Part shown: one piece after another, positions 50,193-51,727 of the stretch
Numbering within the stretch: the stretch's first letter is position 1
How the letters are laid out: each line of letters opens with the position of its first letter
Assembly (NCBI GenBank): GCA_039815415.1
Contig: JBCBZH010000001.1
Location: forward strand, 1 to 51,727
Reading direction: 5' to 3'
DNA: 51,727 bases
DNA from: JBCBZH01 sp039815415
Lineage (GTDB): Bacteria > Bacteroidota > Rhodothermia > Rhodothermales > Rubricoccaceae
The notes under the pieces: model-generated
Seen by the model: only the letters and a program-made list of their open reading frames with translations
Told to the model about the DNA's origin: nothing
Database searches by the model: none
Translations under genes and position numbers: made by a program

Positions 50193-51083
50193 ATGGAAGC
50201 ACTATTCGGAGGCGCCGCCCTCGTCGTCATTCTGGGGATCGCGCTCTTTGCGATCATCCTCCTCTACTTCGTCCCAATGGGACTCTGGATCTCGGCCGTC
50301 ACAGCCGGGGTCAAGGTTCGGATCTCCGAGCTAATCGGGATGCGGCTGCGCAAGGTGCCGCCGTCGCAGATCGTCACGCCGCTGATCGCGGCGCGCAAGG
50401 CGGGCATCGACGTGAGCGCCAGCATGCTCGAGACGCACTACCTCGCAGGCGGGCACGTCGGGCAGACGGTCAACGCGCTCATCTCGGCGGACAAGGCCAA
50501 CATCATGCTCCCGTTCCAGCAGGCTACCGCCATCGACCTCGCTGGGCGCGACGTGTTCGAGGCCGTCCAGGTGTCAGTGAACCCGAAGGTGATTGAGACG
50601 CCGCCGATCTCGGCCATCGCGAAGGACGGCATCCAGGTTCGCGCCATCGCCCGCGTGACGGTGCGTGCCAACATCAACCAGCTTGTCGGTGGTGCCGGTG
50701 AGGAGACCATCATCGCGCGTGTCGGTGAGGGCATCGTGTCCACCATTGGCTCGTCGGACACACACCTGATGGTGCTCGAGAACCCGGACAACATCTCGAA
50801 GACGGTGCTCTCGAAAGGCCTCGACAGCGGGACGGCCTTCGAGATTCTCTCCATCGACATCGCCGATGTGGATGTGGGCGAGAACATCGGCGCGAAGCTG
50901 CAGACGGACCAGGCCGAGGCCGACCTCCAGGTGGCGCGGGCTCGGGCTGAGGAGCGCCGCGCAGCGGCGGTCGCGCAGCGCGCCTGCGCGACGACGGCGC
51001 GTGGGGTGGCGAGCCCATCATTGAGGGCTGAGCGAGGAGGCGGAGGGGCGCGTGCGCGCGTGTATTGTAATTGGATTTTATAG
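50193..51083 (+). CDS. floA: Flotillin-like protein FloA, 3' end replaced by foreign-looking sequence
   Basis: From ATG 50193 (MEALFGGAALVVILGIALF). One N-terminal membrane-inserted hairpin is followed by the SPFH domain ('GIDVSASMLETHYLAGGHV', 'PPISAIAKDGIQVRAIARVT', 'VRANINQLVGGAGEETIIAR', 'MVLENPDNISKTVLSKGLD', 'GAKLQTDQAEADLQVARARA'). FloA organises membrane microdomains. Family proteins are about 330 residues and continue past 'ARAEERRAAAVA' into a coiled coil. Here the similarity ends at about base 50,980, at a perfect inverted repeat, and the frame runs through unrelated DNA to a stop at 51083. Treat the last ~35 residues as artefactual. A TATTGT promoter-like box precedes it. Confidence 0.85.
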   Translation: MEALFGGAALVVILGIALFAIILLYFVPMGLWISAVTAGVKVRISELIGMRLRKVPPSQIVTPLIAARKAGIDVSASMLETHYLAGGHVGQTVNALISADKANIMLPFQQATAIDLAGRDVFEAVQVSVNPKVIETPPISAIAKDGIQVRAIARVTVRANINQLVGGAGEETIIARVGEGIVSTIGSSDTHLMVLENPDNISKTVLSKGLDSGTAFEILSIDIADVDVGENIGAKLQTDQAEADLQVARARAEERRAAAVAQRACATTARGVASPSLRAERGGGGARARVYCNWIL

Positions 51084-51727
51084 TACTAGTCGTGAGTGCA
51101 CACATGCGCTTGGGCTGGCGCGACGCCACAGCGCGTGCGCTGCTCGCCCGCGCGCGCGCGGGCGCCGCCTGGTCGCATCTGTCTCGCGCGTCGCGACCCG
51201 CGCAGCAGCCGCGTCCACAGGCGTGCTGTCCCACGTCATTTCGACCCCCCTACCCTCCGCCCCCCTCAGCGACCGCCTCTCAGGCGGCCGCCGCGGCCGC
51301 CGTGTCCGAGGTGCTCAGATGCCGCTGCAGCCGACGCTGCAGCCGCCGCCGAAGCGCCGCAGGCTAGGCACGGCGGCATGGGCGGCCGTCCCTCCCCCGG
51401 ACGCGGCGGAAGTGATCGACGCGGCTCTCGTCGCCACGGCAGCAGACACGGCGAAGCGCGCCGCCGCTGTCGAGGACGTGGGCGTCGAAGCACACAGGGG
51501 TTCTGACGCGACCTGCGCGCACAGGCTCGCGCTGTGGTGCTCACTGCTCATGCGCGGTGCTGCAGGGCCGGCGGCTGAGGTACGTGTGCGCGCGTGCGTG
51601 CACGTGGCCGCCCGCTCGTGCGCGTGCTCGCCTGCACATGCCAGCAGCGTTCGCCGCGGCTCTTGCGCCGCGCGTTTGCAGCGGCAGTTGGCCCTGGCGC
51701 GCTTGGCGAGCGGCTGCGAGCGTGCCG
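51000..51727. other. Compositionally distinct, non-coding terminal segment
   Basis: Rich in CGCGCGCG-type runs and GCC/GCG trinucleotides, with an AT-rich patch (51064-51092) unlike anything else in the window. No recognisable protein, no copies of the recurrent word, no REP arm. Possibly a different genome joined here, or a mis-assembled end. Confidence 0.7.

Noticed and set aside
51096..51551. Open frames in the last 600 bases
   Set aside because: Ala/Arg/Pro low-complexity frames on both strands with no motif; composition effect only.

Overview
The window is high-GC bacterial DNA, very probably from the Rhodothermota/Bacteroidota side of the tree (a Rhodothermia or Rubricoccaceae-like marine bacterium). 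Four features point there. It has an alternative complex III operon joined to a caa3 oxidase of the A2 (YSHP) type, as known from Rhodothermus. It has a bacillithiol-type glycosyltransferase (BshA) and a secreted beta-propeller protein with a type IX secretion tail. Almost no gene starts have Shine-Dalgarno sequences. The lineage is inferred from gene content only.

Layout. 1-13.6 kb (+): respiratory block, actB (5' end outside the window)-actC-actD-actE-actF, an unknown one-helix membrane protein, a Sco copper chaperone, ctaC-ctaD-ctaE-ctaF and a small membrane protein. Quinol oxidation by ACIII would feed cytochrome c and the caa3 oxidase. 13.7-23.2 kb: metF (+), then a minus-strand run with hpf, ybeY, two unknown genes, a DUF2723 membrane protein, two tandem single-cysteine thioredoxin-like genes, rsmI and an LptF/G permease. 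23.4-34.5 kb: an MBL-fold hydrolase, a class I aminotransferase, a lipoprotein plus beta-barrel pair, a DEAD-box helicase, an AbgT transporter, a kinase-like unknown, bshA and a lipoprotein. 34.7-43.7 kb: an outer-membrane barrel, a baeRF-type protein, a T9SS cargo protein, a membrane protein coupled to a secreted EEP nuclease/phosphatase, a cell-wall hydrolase, pdxB and era. 43.8-51 kb: a three-gene pseudopilin-like operon, pdxJ, moaC, a small unknown, a truncated flotillin copy and floA.

The most striking signal is not a gene. A short word, (T)CGCCAGCTCGAG, and its complement recur about 56 times as the exact decamer CGCCAGCTCG, about once per 0.9 kb, inside genes and between them. Perfect 18-bp palindromes (CGCCAGCTCGAGCTGGCG) and hairpin pairs also occur. 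At least nine copies sit 0-17 nt after a stop codon, in the same orientation as the gene they follow. This looks like a DNA-uptake-sequence, HIP1-like or post-stop element not obviously described for this lineage.

Other non-genic structure includes REP/MITE-like 'GTCATCCTGAGC...AAGGATCT' pairs, a second family of intergenic hairpins in the respiratory operon, a 12-unit heptamer array whose last unit contains a start codon, and a three-unit heptamer across the pdxB stop codon. The last ~0.75 kb (after ~50,980) has a different composition, breaks floA at a perfect hairpin and codes for nothing recognisable. It may be an assembly or library chimera. No rRNA, tRNA, CRISPR array or insertion sequence was seen.
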